Part shown: in pieces, positions 1-10,300 of the stretch
How the letters are laid out: each line of letters begins with the position of its first letter
Numbering within the stretch: the first letter of the stretch is position 1
NCBI RefSeq assembly: GCF_030687295.1
Contig: NZ_CP117425.1
Span: forward strand, 2,236,001-2,300,000
Length of the DNA: 64,000 bases
Source of the DNA: Pseudomonas beijingensis
Lineage (GTDB): Bacteria > Pseudomonadota > Gammaproteobacteria > Pseudomonadales > Pseudomonadaceae
Reading direction: 5' to 3'
The notes under the pieces: generated by a model
What the model was told of the DNA's origin: nothing
Databases searched by the model: none
What the model saw: the letters and a program-made list of their open reading frames with translations, nothing else
Made by a program: the position numbers and the translations under genes

Positions 1-43
1 AGGCAGCGAGCAGGGCGGGCATCATCAAGTGTTTGTGCATCAT
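1..43 (-). CDS. OmpA-family protein, N-terminal fragment (partial)
   Basis: Only the first 14 codons are in the window; the gene runs off the left edge. The reverse strand reads MMHKHLMMPALLAA, the start of a signal peptide. The first ATG is at 43, preceded by an AAAAGGACG ribosome-binding site. It lies about 50 bases downstream of the DUF4398 lipoprotein gene on the same strand. In Pseudomonas a DUF4398 lipoprotein is commonly followed by an OmpA-family protein, so OmpA is an inference from context, not from visible domain sequence. Confidence 0.4.
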   Translation of the reverse strand, partial: MMHKHLMMPALLAA

Positions 44-91
44 AGTCTGTCGTCCTTTTATCAATGAGAAGTACGTCGTGGCGTGAACGCT

Positions 92-505
92 TTACTGAAC
101 CTTGTTCATGCCTTCCTGACGCAGTTCCTGAACCCCTTTCTGAGAATCCTTGAGTGCTTGTTCAGCCTTGGCGGCCTGGGCCTTGCGCTCGGCGACGCGG
201 GCGTCCCACTCGGCCTGTTCGGCCAGTCGCTTGGCTTCGTCGTACTTCTTGTCATGCATGGCGATTTCGGCTTGCTTGAGCTTGTCCTGGGCCGACTTCA
301 TTTCCACAGCAGCGAATTCGGTACCGCCGGCGCTGACGGCGCTGTTGACCGCCGATTGGGTCACCGCGTACTGCTCCGACGGTGGATTACCGGCGCAACC
401 GGCGAGAATGAAGCTGCTACCGAGCGCCAGGGCAGCCAACTTCAAGCCGCGCAGGCCAGTGGATGAGGGTTTGGCAGTGCAGGTATTCATAGGCTTCAAC
501 TCCAT
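92..505 (-). CDS. DUF4398-domain lipoprotein
   Basis: 137 residues. A positively charged N-region is followed by a hydrophobic stretch and a lipobox (LAGC, residues 34-37), so the protein is a predicted lipoprotein with its lipid on the cysteine. The mature part is Ala/Lys/Glu/Gln-rich and helical, with many AKxA-type heptads, as in DUF4398 (often beside OmpA-family proteins in Pseudomonas). Two starts are plausible. ATG at 505 has AGGAG 7 bases upstream. ATG at 490 has the in-gene GGAG 9 bases upstream and gives a shorter, more typical signal peptide. The function is not known; a role at the cell envelope follows from the lipobox. Confidence 0.8.
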   Translation of the reverse strand: MELKPMNTCTAKPSSTGLRGLKLAALALGSSFILAGCAGNPPSEQYAVTQSAVNSAVSAGGTEFAAVEMKSAQDKLKQAEIAMHDKKYDEAKRLAEQAEWDARVAERKAQAAKAEQALKDSQKGVQELRQEGMNKVQ

Positions 506-790
506 TGGAAAACTCCTGAAAAAACGACAAATCCATGCTGGGACCGAAACCGTGACGTCTGGTTTGGCGTTGGCGCCAAGGCGCGTTTATTTAAACAACC
601 GTTCCAGTATGGTTACTCGGTGTGACCCGAGCCGTTTTTCAAAAGTTCAGCGAAGATGGCCATTCGCCAAAAGAATTACTGACTGATCGGTCAATGACAG
701 AAAAGCTGAACTTTCAAGGCGCGCAGCGGTATCTCGGCGCGGGTGTAAAAGACCCCGCGCCGGAAAACCGCAAGCTGGAATGAAAGGAAA
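506..790. promoter_or_regulatory. Intergenic region upstream of the DUF4398 gene, with a TetR-type palindrome
   Basis: This 285-base gap holds no gene I can support. It must contain the promoter of the leftward DUF4398 gene. A 14-base palindrome, TGACTGATCGGTCA (680-693), resembles operators of TetR-family regulators. A second palindrome, GTTTATTTAAAC, lies at about 585-596. No clear sigma70 hexamers were found. Confidence 0.35.
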
Positions 791-1135
791 TCAGTGTTTG
801 GATTTGTCGTTCTGCGAGGAAAGTTCATGCAGATGCCGACGGGACAACGCGAGAAATCTCGGGGTCGGGCCCACGTCTTCGTACAGCGGGTCACCTTCTT
901 CATCGGTGGCGACGACTTGCGAACCCTTGATGTAGGGAAAGCTGGCTTCCAGCTCCTCCAGCGCCGCCCCGATCAGCTCGCCCAGCAGCTCCTCGGGCTG
1001 GCGCTTGGGGTACATGTCGCAGATCGCTGCCAGGCGGGCTGCGGCTTCCACGTCCAGATGGACCGTGTAGCCGGTCTGGGTCAGGCGGCCCTTGGCGTTT
1101 TCTTCCCAATGCTGGGCAAGCTCACGAATTTTCAT
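791..1135 (-). CDS. Conserved Pseudomonas protein annotated elsewhere as type 1 pili tip component
   Basis: 114 residues starting MKIRELAQHWEENAKG. The longer open frame begins at 1222, but ATG at 1135 has GAGGTC directly upstream and matches the family start. The middle segment (TVHLDVEAAARLAAICDMYP, then an EELLGELIGAALEELE helix) looks like a small DNA-binding or CopG/antitoxin-like alpha fold rather than a pilin. The family is usually named pili tip component with no functional evidence that I know of. It is divergent from ppc, as in other pseudomonads. No signal peptide. Function unassigned. Confidence 0.7.
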   Translation of the reverse strand: MKIRELAQHWEENAKGRLTQTGYTVHLDVEAAARLAAICDMYPKRQPEELLGELIGAALEELEASFPYIKGSQVVATDEEGDPLYEDVGPTPRFLALSRRHLHELSSQNDKSKH

Positions 1136-1315
1136 GATGACCTCAATCAGCCTGCTCGTGGCAGGCGCGGTGAGTGACAAGCCGTTGTGTGGCTTACTCA
1201 TGAGACTAGCTTTGTTGGACAAGGTTTAAAGTCCCTTCGTCGCTTGTCATAAGCGGCGGGCATCGGCACTCTCTAAGCCAAGAGCTGTCCGGACTTTTTT
1301 GCTGGAGAAATGCTG

Positions 1316-3946
1316 ATGACCGATATCGATGCCCGCTTGCGCGAGGATGTCCACCTGCTCGGCGAACTGCTGGGCAATACCATCCGCGAACAGTACGGGG
1401 ACACGTTTCTCGACAAGATCGAGCAGATCCGCAAGGGGGCCAAGGCTGACCGACGCGGTTCCGTGGATGCCGAACTCAGCGCCAGCCTCAACCAACTGAG
1501 CGAGGACGAATTGCTGCCGGTGGCGCGTGCGTTCAACCAGTTTCTCAACCTCGCCAATATCGCCGAGCAGTACCAACTGATCCACCGCCGGGAAGAGTCG
1601 CAACCGGCGCCCTTCGAGGCACGGGTGCTGCCCGAACTGCTCGCCCGGTTGCGGGCCGAGGGCCATGGCGCCGAGGCCCTGGCCCGGCAGTTGGGACGGC
1701 TGGAGATCGAGCTGGTCCTCACCGCCCACCCCACGGAAGTGGCCCGCCGTACGCTGATCCAGAAATACGACGCCATCGCCGCGCAACTGGCGGCCCAGGA
1801 TCACCGCGACCTGACCAGCGCCGAGCGCGCGCAGATTCACGAACGCCTGCAGCGCTTGATCGCCGAAGCCTGGCACACCGAAGAAATCCGCCGCACCCGG
1901 CCGACCCCGGTGGACGAGGCCAAATGGGGTTTCGCGGTGATCGAGCATTCGCTGTGGCAGGCCATTCCCAATTACCTCCGCAAGGCCGACCAGGCCCTGC
2001 ATGCCGCCACCGGCTTGCGCCTGCCCCTGGAAGCTGCGCCGATCCGCTTTGCCTCGTGGATGGGCGGCGACCGTGACGGCAACCCGAATGTCACCGCCGC
2101 CGTGACCCGCGAGGTGCTGTTGCTGGCGCGGTGGATGGCGGCGGACCTGTACCTGCGTGACGTCGACCAACTGGCGGCCGAGCTGTCCATGCAAAACGCC
2201 AGCGAGGCCTTGCGTGCCCAGGCCGGCGACAGCGCCGAACCGTATCGCGCCGTGCTCAAGCAACTGCGTGAACGCCTGCGCGCCACCCGCAACTGGGCGC
2301 ACGCCTCCTTGAGTGCTGCCACGCCACCCAGCGCCGAGGTGTTGCAGCACAACCGCGAACTGCTGGACCCCCTGGAGCTGTGCTATCACTCGTTGCACGA
2401 GTGCGGCATGGGCGTGATTGCCGACGGGCCGTTAATCGATTGCCTACGTCGGGCGGTGACCTTTGGCTTGTTCCTGGTGCGCCTCGATGTGCGCCAGGAC
2501 TCGACGCGCCATAGCGCCGCCATGACGGAAATAACCGATTACCTGGGCCTGGGGCGCTATGAGGATTGGAACGAGGAGCAGCGCATCAGCTTCCTGCTCG
2601 AGGAACTGAACAACCGACGTCCGCTGCTGCCGGCCCATTTCAAGCCCTCGGCCGACACGGCGGAAGTGTTGGCGACATGCCGGGAAGTGGCGGCGGCGCC
2701 GGCGGCGTCCTTGGGTTCCTACGTGATCTCCATGGCCGGCGCGGCTTCCGATGTCCTCGCCGTGCAGCTGTTGTTGAAGGACGCTGGCGTGTTGCGGCCG
2801 ATGCGGGTAGTGCCGCTGTTCGAGACCCTGGCCGACCTGGACAACGCCGGGCCGGTGATCGAGCGGTTGTTGCTGCTGCCGGGCTATCGTTCGCGGCTGC
2901 AAGGCCCGCAGGAAGTGATGATCGGCTATTCCGATTCGGCCAAGGATGCCGGCACCACGGCGGCGGCCTGGGCGCAGTATCGGGCCCAGGAGCGGTTAGT
3001 GGACATTTGCCGCGAGCAGCAAGTCGAACTGCTGCTGTTCCACGGTCGTGGTGGCACCGTGGGCCGTGGTGGCGGTCCGGCGCACGCGGCGATCCTGTCC
3101 CAGCCACCGGGTTCGGTGGCCGGGCGTTTCCGCACCACCGAGCAAGGTGAAATGATTCGTTTCAAATTCGGCCTGCCGGACATCGCCGAACAGAACCTAA
3201 ATCTGTACCTCGCCGCGGTGCTTGAAGCGACGTTGCTGCCACCGCCGCCACCCACGCCGCAGTGGCGGGACTTGATGGACGAACTGGCGGCCGACGGCGT
3301 CAGTGCCTACCGTGCCGTGGTGCGGGAAAACCCGCAATTCGTCGAGTACTTCCGCCAGTCCACCCCTGAGCAGGAACTCGGGCGCCTACCCCTGGGCAGC
3401 CGTCCGGCCAAGCGTCGCGCCGGGGGCATCGAAAGCCTGCGGGCCATCCCGTGGATCTTCGGCTGGACCCAGACCCGCCTGATGCTGCCGGCCTGGCTCG
3501 GCTGGGAAACCGCACTGAGCAAGGCCCTGGAGCGCGGCGAAGGGGAGTTGCTGGGGCAGATGCGCGAGCAATGGCCGTTCTTCCGGACCCGCATCGATAT
3601 GCTGGAGATGGTGCTGGCCAAGGCTGACGCCGATATCGCGCGCTCTTACGACGAGCGTTTGGTGGAACCTGAGCTGTTGCCTTTGGGTGCGCATTTACGC
3701 GACCTATTGTCGCAGGCGTGCTCGGTGGTCCTTGGCTTGACCGGCCAGTCGCAGCTACTGGCACATAGCCCAGCCACGCTGGAATTCATTCGCCTGCGCA
3801 ACACCTACCTCGACCCGTTGCACCTGTTGCAGGCCGAACTGTTGGCGCGCTCGCGGCAGCAGGATGTGGCCCAGGGCAGCCCCGTGGAACAGGCGTTGCT
3901 GGTGTCTGTGGCGGGGATTGCCGCCGGTTTGCGCAATACCGGCTAA
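1316..3946 (+). CDS. ppc: Phosphoenolpyruvate carboxylase
   Basis: 876 residues, normal for bacterial PEPC. It carboxylates PEP with bicarbonate to oxaloacetate, replenishing the TCA cycle; it is cytosolic and Mg-dependent. The catalytic histidine motif LTAHPTE lies at residues 135-141. The glycine-rich [14 protein letters not shown] loop with the catalytic arginine is near residue 580, and the C-terminus ends RNTG as in the family. Two ATGs are close together (1310 and 1316). The second has GGAG 8 bases upstream and gives [12 protein letters not shown], so I chose it. The gene is monocistronic and followed by a GC hairpin, then adk. Confidence 0.97.
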   Translation: MTDIDARLREDVHLLGELLGNTIREQYGDTFLDKIEQIRKGAKADRRGSVDAELSASLNQLSEDELLPVARAFNQFLNLANIAEQYQLIHRREESQPAPFEARVLPELLARLRAEGHGAEALARQLGRLEIELVLTAHPTEVARRTLIQKYDAIAAQLAAQDHRDLTSAERAQIHERLQRLIAEAWHTEEIRRTRPTPVDEAKWGFAVIEHSLWQAIPNYLRKADQALHAATGLRLPLEAAPIRFASWMGGDRDGNPNVTAAVTREVLLLARWMAADLYLRDVDQLAAELSMQNASEALRAQAGDSAEPYRAVLKQLRERLRATRNWAHASLSAATPPSAEVLQHNRELLDPLELCYHSLHECGMGVIADGPLIDCLRRAVTFGLFLVRLDVRQDSTRHSAAMTEITDYLGLGRYEDWNEEQRISFLLEELNNRRPLLPAHFKPSADTAEVLATCREVAAAPAASLGSYVISMAGAASDVLAVQLLLKDAGVLRPMRVVPLFETLADLDNAGPVIERLLLLPGYRSRLQGPQEVMIGYSDSAKDAGTTAAAWAQYRAQERLVDICREQQVELLLFHGRGGTVGRGGGPAHAAILSQPPGSVAGRFRTTEQGEMIRFKFGLPDIAEQNLNLYLAAVLEATLLPPPPPTPQWRDLMDELAADGVSAYRAVVRENPQFVEYFRQSTPEQELGRLPLGSRPAKRRAGGIESLRAIPWIFGWTQTRLMLPAWLGWETALSKALERGEGELLGQMREQWPFFRTRIDMLEMVLAKADADIARSYDERLVEPELLPLGAHLRDLLSQACSVVLGLTGQSQLLAHSPATLEFIRLRNTYLDPLHLLQAELLARSRQQDVAQGSPVEQALLVSVAGIAAGLRNTG

Positions 3947-4885
<939 letters not shown>

Positions 4886-4905
4886 AAAGTCTGATCAGAT
4901 GCATC

Positions 4906-4933
4906 AACTACGGCCCGCTTGCGGGCCGTAGTT
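4906..4933 (+). terminator. Rho-independent terminator after adk
   Basis: A 13-bp perfect inverted repeat AACTACGGCCCGC / GCGGGCCGTAGTT with a minimal loop, followed by GTTTATA. It lies 20 bases past the adk stop and before tsaB. Confidence 0.8.
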
Positions 4934-4980
4934 GTTTATACTGGCGCACTTTTTTCCCCACCTGATTTACGGACACATCG

Positions 4981-5658
4981 ATGAGCACCTTGCTGGCCCT
5001 GGACACCGCGACTGAAGCTTGCTCCGTCGCCTTGCTGCACGACGGCAAGGTCACGAGCCATTACGAGGTGATCCCACGCCTGCATGCGCAGAAACTGTTG
5101 CCGATGATCCAGCAACTGCTCAGCGACGCCGGGACGACCTTGCAGGCGGTGGACGCGATTGCCTTCGGGCGCGGGCCGGGGGCGTTTACGGGGGTGCGCA
5201 TCGCCATCGGCGTGGTGCAGGGGTTGGCATTTGCCTTGGAGCGGCCGGTGTTGCCGGTGTCGAACCTGGCGGTGCTGGCCCAGCGCGCCTTGCGCGAACA
5301 GGGCGCCCGCCAGGTCGCCGCAGCCATCGATGCGCGCATGGACGAGGTGTACTGGGGCTGCTATCGCGAAACTGACGGCGAGATGCGCCTGGTGGGTGCC
5401 GAGGCGGTATTGCCACCCGAGGCCGCGGCGTTGCCAAGCGGGGCCGACGGTGACTGGTTCGGCGCTGGTACCGGTTGGGGTTACGGCGAGCGCATCGGTG
5501 TCAGCCTCATCGGCCAGGACGCCTCAATGCTGCCTCATGCCGAAGACCTGCTGGCCCTGGCCCGCTTCGCCTGGGAACGCGGCGAAGCCATCCCGGCGGA
5601 CGATGCGCAGCCGGTGTACCTGCGGGACAAGGTCGCAACGCCGAAATCCGAGCGGTAA
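4981..5658 (+). CDS. tsaB: tRNA threonylcarbamoyladenosine biosynthesis protein TsaB
   Basis: 225 residues. TsaB is the ASKHA-fold partner of TsaD in making t6A at position 37 of ANN-decoding tRNAs, using threonylcarbamoyl-AMP. The N-terminal signature LLALDTATEACSVAL and the segment AFGRGPGAFTGVRIAIGVVQGLA (about residues 62-84) are diagnostic. The C-terminus ends with the typical QPVYLRDKVA segment. It sits after adk as in other pseudomonads. It complements tcdA at 23.2 kb, which cyclises t6A. Confidence 0.95.
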   Translation: MSTLLALDTATEACSVALLHDGKVTSHYEVIPRLHAQKLLPMIQQLLSDAGTTLQAVDAIAFGRGPGAFTGVRIAIGVVQGLAFALERPVLPVSNLAVLAQRALREQGARQVAAAIDARMDEVYWGCYRETDGEMRLVGAEAVLPPEAAALPSGADGDWFGAGTGWGYGERIGVSLIGQDASMLPHAEDLLALARFAWERGEAIPADDAQPVYLRDKVATPKSER

Positions 5659-5689
5659 AAACCTCACCCCATTCTCAAGTGAGCACAAT

Positions 5690-5802
5690 TGTGGCGAGGG
5701 GATTTATCCCCGCTCGAGTGCGCAGCACTCGCCAGATCAGTGGCTGACACAACAATGTCGGGGGGCGCTGCGCGCCCAGCGGGGATAAATCCCCTCGCCA
5801 CA
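5690..5802. repeat. Long inverted repeat, family B copy 1
   Basis: Outer arms TGTGGCGAGGGGATTTATCC... and the exact reverse complement enclose two GC-rich hairpins with GCGCAGC-type loops. The same design recurs at 30714-30845 and 52846-52967. It lies 31 bases after the tsaB stop and could act as a transcription or mRNA-end barrier. Confidence 0.85.
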
Positions 5803-6022
5803 AAGGCATTTCCCCAAGCTTCCAAGTCTGTCGCTCAGCATAGTTTGCCTCCCTCGCAAAAGTCATTCGCATCTCAAAAAGTCACACCCAATATTGCCAG
5901 TCGTCACTTTTTCAGCCCGTTTTTAAACCTTTTCGACTTTATGTGCTCTAGTTATCACTTGCGCATTTGCGCGGCTGCAAAAGTGCCGCTAAATTGCCAT
6001 CATTGATACCGAGCATTCTGTT
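5803..6022. promoter_or_regulatory. AT-rich upstream region of the 102-residue gene
   Basis: 220 bases with no gene. It is clearly more AT-rich than its surroundings (runs such as TTTTTAAACCTTTTCGACTTTATG) and has a GCGCATTTGCGC palindrome near 5962. It probably carries the promoter of the 6023 gene; no confident -35/-10 pair was assigned, and no Shine-Dalgarno precedes ATG 6023. Confidence 0.3.
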
Positions 6023-6331
6023 ATGCGTATAGACGGCGTTTCATCCCAGTCCTACCCCATCAAGCGTCGGCCTCGTGCGGGTAAAGCCACCGAGCCGGAA
6101 AACTTCGATGACATCGATGGCGAACTGGAATTTCCGTCTGAAGAGCAACTGGCTGCCCGCGCCGCCAAAGCCTCCGCGCAACGCCTGAGCAATCTCCCCG
6201 CCCGTCAGCAAGACATGCTTTATCACCGCGCGATGAGTCGCAGTGTCGCCACGGCCCTGGCGAGCTACCTGAGCACCGCCGGTTTCGTCGATTGGGATAT
6301 GGAAGTGCTGGGACTCGATCTCTACATCTGA
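6023..6331 (+). CDS. Conserved hypothetical protein, 102 residues
   Basis: A small soluble protein with a basic N-terminus (SYPIKRRPRAGK), an acidic linker (ENFDDIDGELEFPSEE) and an Ala-rich helical C-terminal half containing LPARQQDMLYHRAMSRSVATALASYLSTAGF. No signal peptide or catalytic motif. The stop overlaps the start of the DUF72 gene (TGATG), so the two are translationally coupled. I believe homologues sit in this position in other Pseudomonas. Function unknown. Confidence 0.75.
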   Translation: MRIDGVSSQSYPIKRRPRAGKATEPENFDDIDGELEFPSEEQLAARAAKASAQRLSNLPARQQDMLYHRAMSRSVATALASYLSTAGFVDWDMEVLGLDLYI

Positions 6332-7191
6332 TGGTCTTGCCTTACTACCTGGGCTGTCCGTCCTGGAGCGAAAACGCCTGGCGCGATTACCTCTATCCTC
6401 AAGACGCCAAAAGCACCGACTTTCTCAACCTCTATTCCCAAGTGTTCAATGCCGTGGAAGGCAATACGACGTTCTATGCCAGCCCGTCTGCGGCCACGGT
6501 CCAGCGCTGGGCCGAAATCATGCCCGAACACTTTCGCTTCACCGCCAAGTTCCCCGGTGACATCAGCCACAATGGCGACTTGCGTGAACGCTTGACGGCC
6601 ACCGAAACCTTCCTGCAACTGCTCAGCCCCTTGGGCGAGCGCGTCGCGCCGTACTGGCTGCAACTGTCCAAGGCCTTCACCCCGAATCGGTTAGCGGAAC
6701 TGGCAGGGTTCATCGACGCCTTGCAGCGCCCCCTGGCCGTGGAGGTGCGTCACGATGAGTTCTTTGCCAAGGGCGACGCCGAGCGACGCCTCAATCGGCT
6801 GTTGCTCGATCGCGGCGTCGAACGCATCTGCCTCGACCCCCGGGCCTTGTTCAGTTGTACCTCCCCTGATCCTGCCGTGCTTCACGCCCAATCGAAAAAG
6901 CCCCGTGTGCCGCCTCGGCCTGCGGCATTCACCCAATGTCCGCAAGTGCGCTTCATCGGCCATCCGGTGCTGGAAGCCAACGAGCCGTTCCTGACACCGT
7001 GGGTGGAGAAAGTCGCCGCGTGGATCGAAGAAGGGCGCACGCCGTATATCTTCCTGCACACCGCCGACAACCGGCTGGCGGCCAGGCTCGCGCAACGCTT
7101 TCACGAGCGTTTGATGAGTCGATTGCCTGGCTTGCCGGCCCTGCCTGCGCTATATAGAGAGCCCGCCGCCGAGCAACTGGGTTTGCTCTGA
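6331..7191 (+). CDS. DUF72 (YecE-like) family protein
   Basis: 286 residues. The start YYLGCPSWSENAWRDYLYP and the FNAVEGNTTFYASPS segment (about 37-51) are hallmark DUF72 features, followed by FRFTAKFPGDISH. The fold is a TIM barrel related to UV-damage endonuclease; the biochemical role of the family is unsettled. The longer frame from 6292 is rejected because ATG 6331 overlaps the upstream stop and gives the family N-terminus. Confidence 0.9.
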   Translation: MVLPYYLGCPSWSENAWRDYLYPQDAKSTDFLNLYSQVFNAVEGNTTFYASPSAATVQRWAEIMPEHFRFTAKFPGDISHNGDLRERLTATETFLQLLSPLGERVAPYWLQLSKAFTPNRLAELAGFIDALQRPLAVEVRHDEFFAKGDAERRLNRLLLDRGVERICLDPRALFSCTSPDPAVLHAQSKKPRVPPRPAAFTQCPQVRFIGHPVLEANEPFLTPWVEKVAAWIEEGRTPYIFLHTADNRLAARLAQRFHERLMSRLPGLPALPALYREPAAEQLGLL

Positions 7192-7224
7192 GGCCCACTC
7201 CCTCTCTGCTCAGGAGCGAACAAC

Positions 7225-8046
7225 ATGGAAGCGCAAATCCGTCGAGCCCAGGCGTTCAAAGCCTTGCACGAACGCGAAGGGGCTTTTGTCATTCCCAACC
7301 CGTGGGATGCCGGTTCGGCCAAGATGCTCGCCAGCCTTGGTTTTGAAGCCTTGGCGACCACCAGCGCCGGGCACGCCTTTTCCTTAGGCCGACCCGATGG
7401 CGCCCTGGGCCTGGATGACACCCTGGCTAACGTACGGGCGATTGTGGCGGCCACTGACTTGCCAGTGGCGGTCGATCTGGAGAACGGTTTTGCCGATGCC
7501 CCCGAGGACTGCGCGCGCAATTTGCTCCGTGCAGCGGAGGCCGGTGCGGTGGGAGGCTCGATCGAGGATGCCACGGGGCGCGAAGACAGCCCGATCTATT
7601 GCTTCGACCACGCCGTGGCGCGGGTCAAGGCTGCCGCCGAGGCCGTGCGCAGCTTGCCGTATCCTTTCCTGCTGACGGCCCGGGCGGAAAACTTCCTGCA
7701 CGGCAATCCGGACTTGGACGACACCCTTCGCCGCCTGAAGGCCTTCGCGGATGCCGGCGCCGACGTGTTGTACGCCCCGGGGCTGAGCAGCGCCGAGCAA
7801 GTGCTCGCCGTGGTGCAGGCCGTGGCGCCGAAACCGGTGAACGTGCTGATGTCCGGGGCGCTGGACCTGACCGTCGCGCAGTTGAGCGAGTTGGGCGTCA
7901 AGCGCATCAGCGTCGGATCGGCGCTGGCCCTGGCCGCGTATGGCGAGTTCTTCCGCGCCGCCGAGGAAATCCAGGAGCAGGGCACGTTCACCTTCACGCG
8001 CCGCTCGATGCCGTTCAAGCAGGCCAACCAATTATTCAAGGGTTGA
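7225..8046 (+). CDS. Isocitrate lyase / PEP mutase family protein
   Basis: 273 residues. FVIPNPWDAGSAKMLASLGFEALATTSAG near the N-terminus, VDLENGF (metal-binding acidic region) and GSIEDATGR are typical of the PEP mutase/isocitrate lyase superfamily branch with oxaloacetate hydrolase or 2-methylisocitrate lyase-like C-C bond chemistry on alpha-hydroxy/keto acids. The true isocitrate-lyase KKCGH motif is absent, so it is not AceA or PrpB. An AGGAGCGA site precedes the ATG. Substrate unknown. Confidence 0.85.
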   Translation: MEAQIRRAQAFKALHEREGAFVIPNPWDAGSAKMLASLGFEALATTSAGHAFSLGRPDGALGLDDTLANVRAIVAATDLPVAVDLENGFADAPEDCARNLLRAAEAGAVGGSIEDATGREDSPIYCFDHAVARVKAAAEAVRSLPYPFLLTARAENFLHGNPDLDDTLRRLKAFADAGADVLYAPGLSSAEQVLAVVQAVAPKPVNVLMSGALDLTVAQLSELGVKRISVGSALALAAYGEFFRAAEEIQEQGTFTFTRRSMPFKQANQLFKG

Positions 8047-8062
8047 TGCCCGAGGCAACATC

Positions 8063-8761
8063 GTGCGGTTTTTGAAAGTTCTTGCGGTCGTGGCAGTGCT
8101 CATTGGCGTTGCCGTACTGGGCGTGTGGCGCGGCTGGGTGGCGCTGCCGCCCCAATGGAATCCATGGGCGCCGTTGGACGTCAATCTTGCGCCCAACCTG
8201 CTGACCCGCTTCAAGCTCATGGCCCTGCGCAACGACCCGCAGCTGTGCGATCAGGCCCTCGCCACTTCGGGGCTGCGTACCGCTCGCCAGGCCGACAGCG
8301 GCGCCAATACGACGTGCCCGTTGACCAACGTGTTGAGGGTGCAGGGCGGTGAGGTGGCGTTGAGTAGCAGTTTCCTCGCCAGTTGCCCCCTGGCAGTGGC
8401 GTTCGCGCTGTTCGAGCGCCATGGTTTGCAGCCGGCGGCAATGGCGGTCTACGGGCAGAAAGTGACGCGGGTCGATCACCTTGGCAGTTTCGCCTGCCGC
8501 AACATGTACGGGCGTGAGAGCGGTGCGCGCAGTCAGCACGCCACCGCCAGCGCGCTGGACATCGCCGGGTTCCGCCTGGCCGATGGGCGCACGATCAGCG
8601 TCCTGAGGGACTGGCCCAAGGACAATGCCAATGCGCGCTTTCTGCGCCAGGCCCGGGATGGCGCCTGCGATATGTTCAGTGTGGTCTTGAGTCCGGATTA
8701 CAACGAGGCACACCGCAACCATTTTCATCTGGATGTGGGGCCATGGTGGATCTGTCGTTGA
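8063..8761 (+). CDS. Extensin-like C-terminal domain protein, membrane-anchored
   Basis: 232 residues from a GTG start at 8063 with CGAGGC upstream; no in-frame ATG fits. An N-terminal transmembrane segment (VLAVVAVLIGVAVLGVW, about 6-22) anchors a periplasmic extensin-like domain (PF06904 type). The domain has conserved cysteines, SQHATASALDIAGF (about 161-174) and HRNHFHLD near the C-terminus, a metal/His arrangement resembling LAS-type peptidases. A cell-wall role is an inference. It is 16 bases after the PEP-mutase-like gene and likely co-transcribed. Confidence 0.85.
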   Translation: MRFLKVLAVVAVLIGVAVLGVWRGWVALPPQWNPWAPLDVNLAPNLLTRFKLMALRNDPQLCDQALATSGLRTARQADSGANTTCPLTNVLRVQGGEVALSSSFLASCPLAVAFALFERHGLQPAAMAVYGQKVTRVDHLGSFACRNMYGRESGARSQHATASALDIAGFRLADGRTISVLRDWPKDNANARFLRQARDGACDMFSVVLSPDYNEAHRNHFHLDVGPWWICR

Positions 8762-8768
8762 TTTGGTA

Positions 8769-9389
8769 TCAGGCGGCGATGCGCAGGTTCTGCAGCACGA
8801 TTGGACGTGCCCAGCGGGTATCGAAGTCCAGTTGTTTCTGCTGTGCCACCAATTCCTCTTCCGGGAACGGTGGAAACGGTTTGTCCAGCAGGTCGAGTTC
8901 GAACTCGGCGATTGGCAGGTGCAATGGGCGCGGTTGCGGTGCTGGGCCGGGTTCCGGCAGCGGTTGGCCGGCGGTGAGGACGAGTGGGCGAACCCAGTTG
9001 CTCTCGAAGGTCTGCTGCTTTTGCTGGGCGGCAATCTCTTCCGCTGGGAACGGCGGGAAGGGCTTGTCCAGCAGGTCGAGTTCGAATTCGGCGATGGGCA
9101 GGAACAGCGGCTCAGGCGGCTTGACCGGTGTTTCGGTTACTTCGCAGGTGCGCTGGCTGACGATGTGCGCCAGCAGCTCGGCGCCGAGGGTCGGTTCAAC
9201 GGCCTCATCGAGCGGCACTGGCTGGTAGCTGCCAGGCGCCGGTGCGTTATCACCCAGTTGATCGGCCAGGGCCCGGGCAAAAAAATCCTGCCACAGGTGA
9301 CTGACGCCGCTCAGCGCTTGGGTGTTACGCAGGCTGTAATCGCCGTAAGGGGAGATAACGCCTATCGATGTGGATTGAATGTCTGACAT
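8769..9389 (-). CDS. Hypothetical protein with a 44-residue internal duplication
   Basis: 206 residues, no signal peptide. Residues 95-138 and 156-199 are near-identical copies sharing LPIAEFELDLLDKPFPPFP, xAQQKQ and W-RP-VL, separated by a Pro-rich linker (LPEPGPAPQPRP). The N-terminal part (YSLRNTQALSGVSHLWQDFFARALADQLG) is unique. It is convergent with the extensin-like gene and divergent from rsmJ. I recognise no domain. The PFPPFP cores suggest short linear binding motifs, which is an inference. Confidence 0.7.
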   Translation of the reverse strand: MSDIQSTSIGVISPYGDYSLRNTQALSGVSHLWQDFFARALADQLGDNAPAPGSYQPVPLDEAVEPTLGAELLAHIVSQRTCEVTETPVKPPEPLFLPIAEFELDLLDKPFPPFPAEEIAAQQKQQTFESNWVRPLVLTAGQPLPEPGPAPQPRPLHLPIAEFELDLLDKPFPPFPEEELVAQQKQLDFDTRWARPIVLQNLRIAA

Positions 9390-9480
9390 TTTTCTCGGTC
9401 GACGCTCAGCTCTGGCAAAATGCCGTTCACCGTTGTTATCGGCCGTTTTTGCCGATCCTTAATTTTTTGAGCATGTTTCC

Positions 9481-10263
9481 ATGAGTGAGCAACCTGCGGC
9501 CTGCCGTATCCATGTCGAGGCCCTGGCCCCGGCCTTCCAACCGCAGGCCGAGCACTGGGCCGAGCGGCTTGGCCTGCCTTTGCAAGTGGACGAGGGCGAG
9601 TTTGCCTTGCAGGTCGGCGAGCAGGGGTTGCAATTGCAGCAGTTGGGCCCGGATGCGCCAGGGCCGGTGCGCGTGGACTTCGTCGAAGGTGGCGCGGCTC
9701 ATCGGCGCTTGTACGGCGGCGGCAGTGGCCAGATGATCGCCAAGGCAGTCGGCGTTGCCCAAGGCGTGCGTCCGCGGGTGCTGGATGCCACGGCCGGGTT
9801 GGGCAAGGATGCCTTTGTGCTGGCCAGCCTGGGCTGCGACATGAGCCTGATCGAGCGCCAGCCGCTGATTGGCGCCTTGCTGGAAGATGGCCTGGCCCGT
9901 GGGGCAGAGGACTTCGAGGTGGCGCCGATCGTGGCGCGCATGCGTTTGCTCAAGGGCAACTCCATCGAGGTGATGCGCAACTGGGAAGGCGAACCGCCCC
10001 AGGTGATCTACCTCGACCCGATGTTCCCTCATCGTGAGAAAACCGCCCTGGTGAAGAAGGAGATGCGTCTGTTCCGGCCCCTGGTGGGCGATGACCCGGA
10101 CGCTCCGGCACTGCTCGCCGCAGCCCTGGCCCTGGCGACGCATCGGGTGGTGGTCAAGCGTCCGCGCAAGGCACCGTGCATCGAAGGGCCGAAGCCGAGC
10201 CATGGGCTCGATGGCAAATCCAGTCGCTACGACATCTACCCGAAGAAAGCGCTCAAGCCCTGA
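9481..10263 (+). CDS. rsmJ: 16S rRNA m2G1516 methyltransferase RsmJ
   Basis: 260 residues. It methylates the 2-amino group of G1516 of 16S rRNA using SAM. The SAM-binding motif [12 protein letters not shown] is at residues 101-112, and YLDPMFPHR (about 177-185) is the catalytic DPMF(P) motif typical of RsmJ. The conserved KRPRKAP and the C-terminal [11 protein letters not shown] also match. It is divergent from the 206-residue gene and followed by a REPIN. Confidence 0.95.
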   Translation: MSEQPAACRIHVEALAPAFQPQAEHWAERLGLPLQVDEGEFALQVGEQGLQLQQLGPDAPGPVRVDFVEGGAAHRRLYGGGSGQMIAKAVGVAQGVRPRVLDATAGLGKDAFVLASLGCDMSLIERQPLIGALLEDGLARGAEDFEVAPIVARMRLLKGNSIEVMRNWEGEPPQVIYLDPMFPHREKTALVKKEMRLFRPLVGDDPDAPALLAAALALATHRVVVKRPRKAPCIEGPKPSHGLDGKSSRYDIYPKKALKP

Positions 10264-10300
10264 TCTGTGGGAAAAGGTGTTTTGTCGGAGAAGAATGATC

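Noticed and set aside
1247..2398. Long minus-strand frame opposite ppc
   Set aside because: It mirrors the codon pattern of the real ppc gene on the other strand; low-complexity GQ/HR-rich product, no ribosome-binding site.
5689..6006. 105-residue plus-strand frame after tsaB
   Set aside because: It begins inside the family B repeat and runs through AT-rich DNA; no protein features.
7225..8046. True isocitrate lyase or methylisocitrate lyase
   Set aside because: Superfamily member, but the KKCGH catalytic motif is absent.
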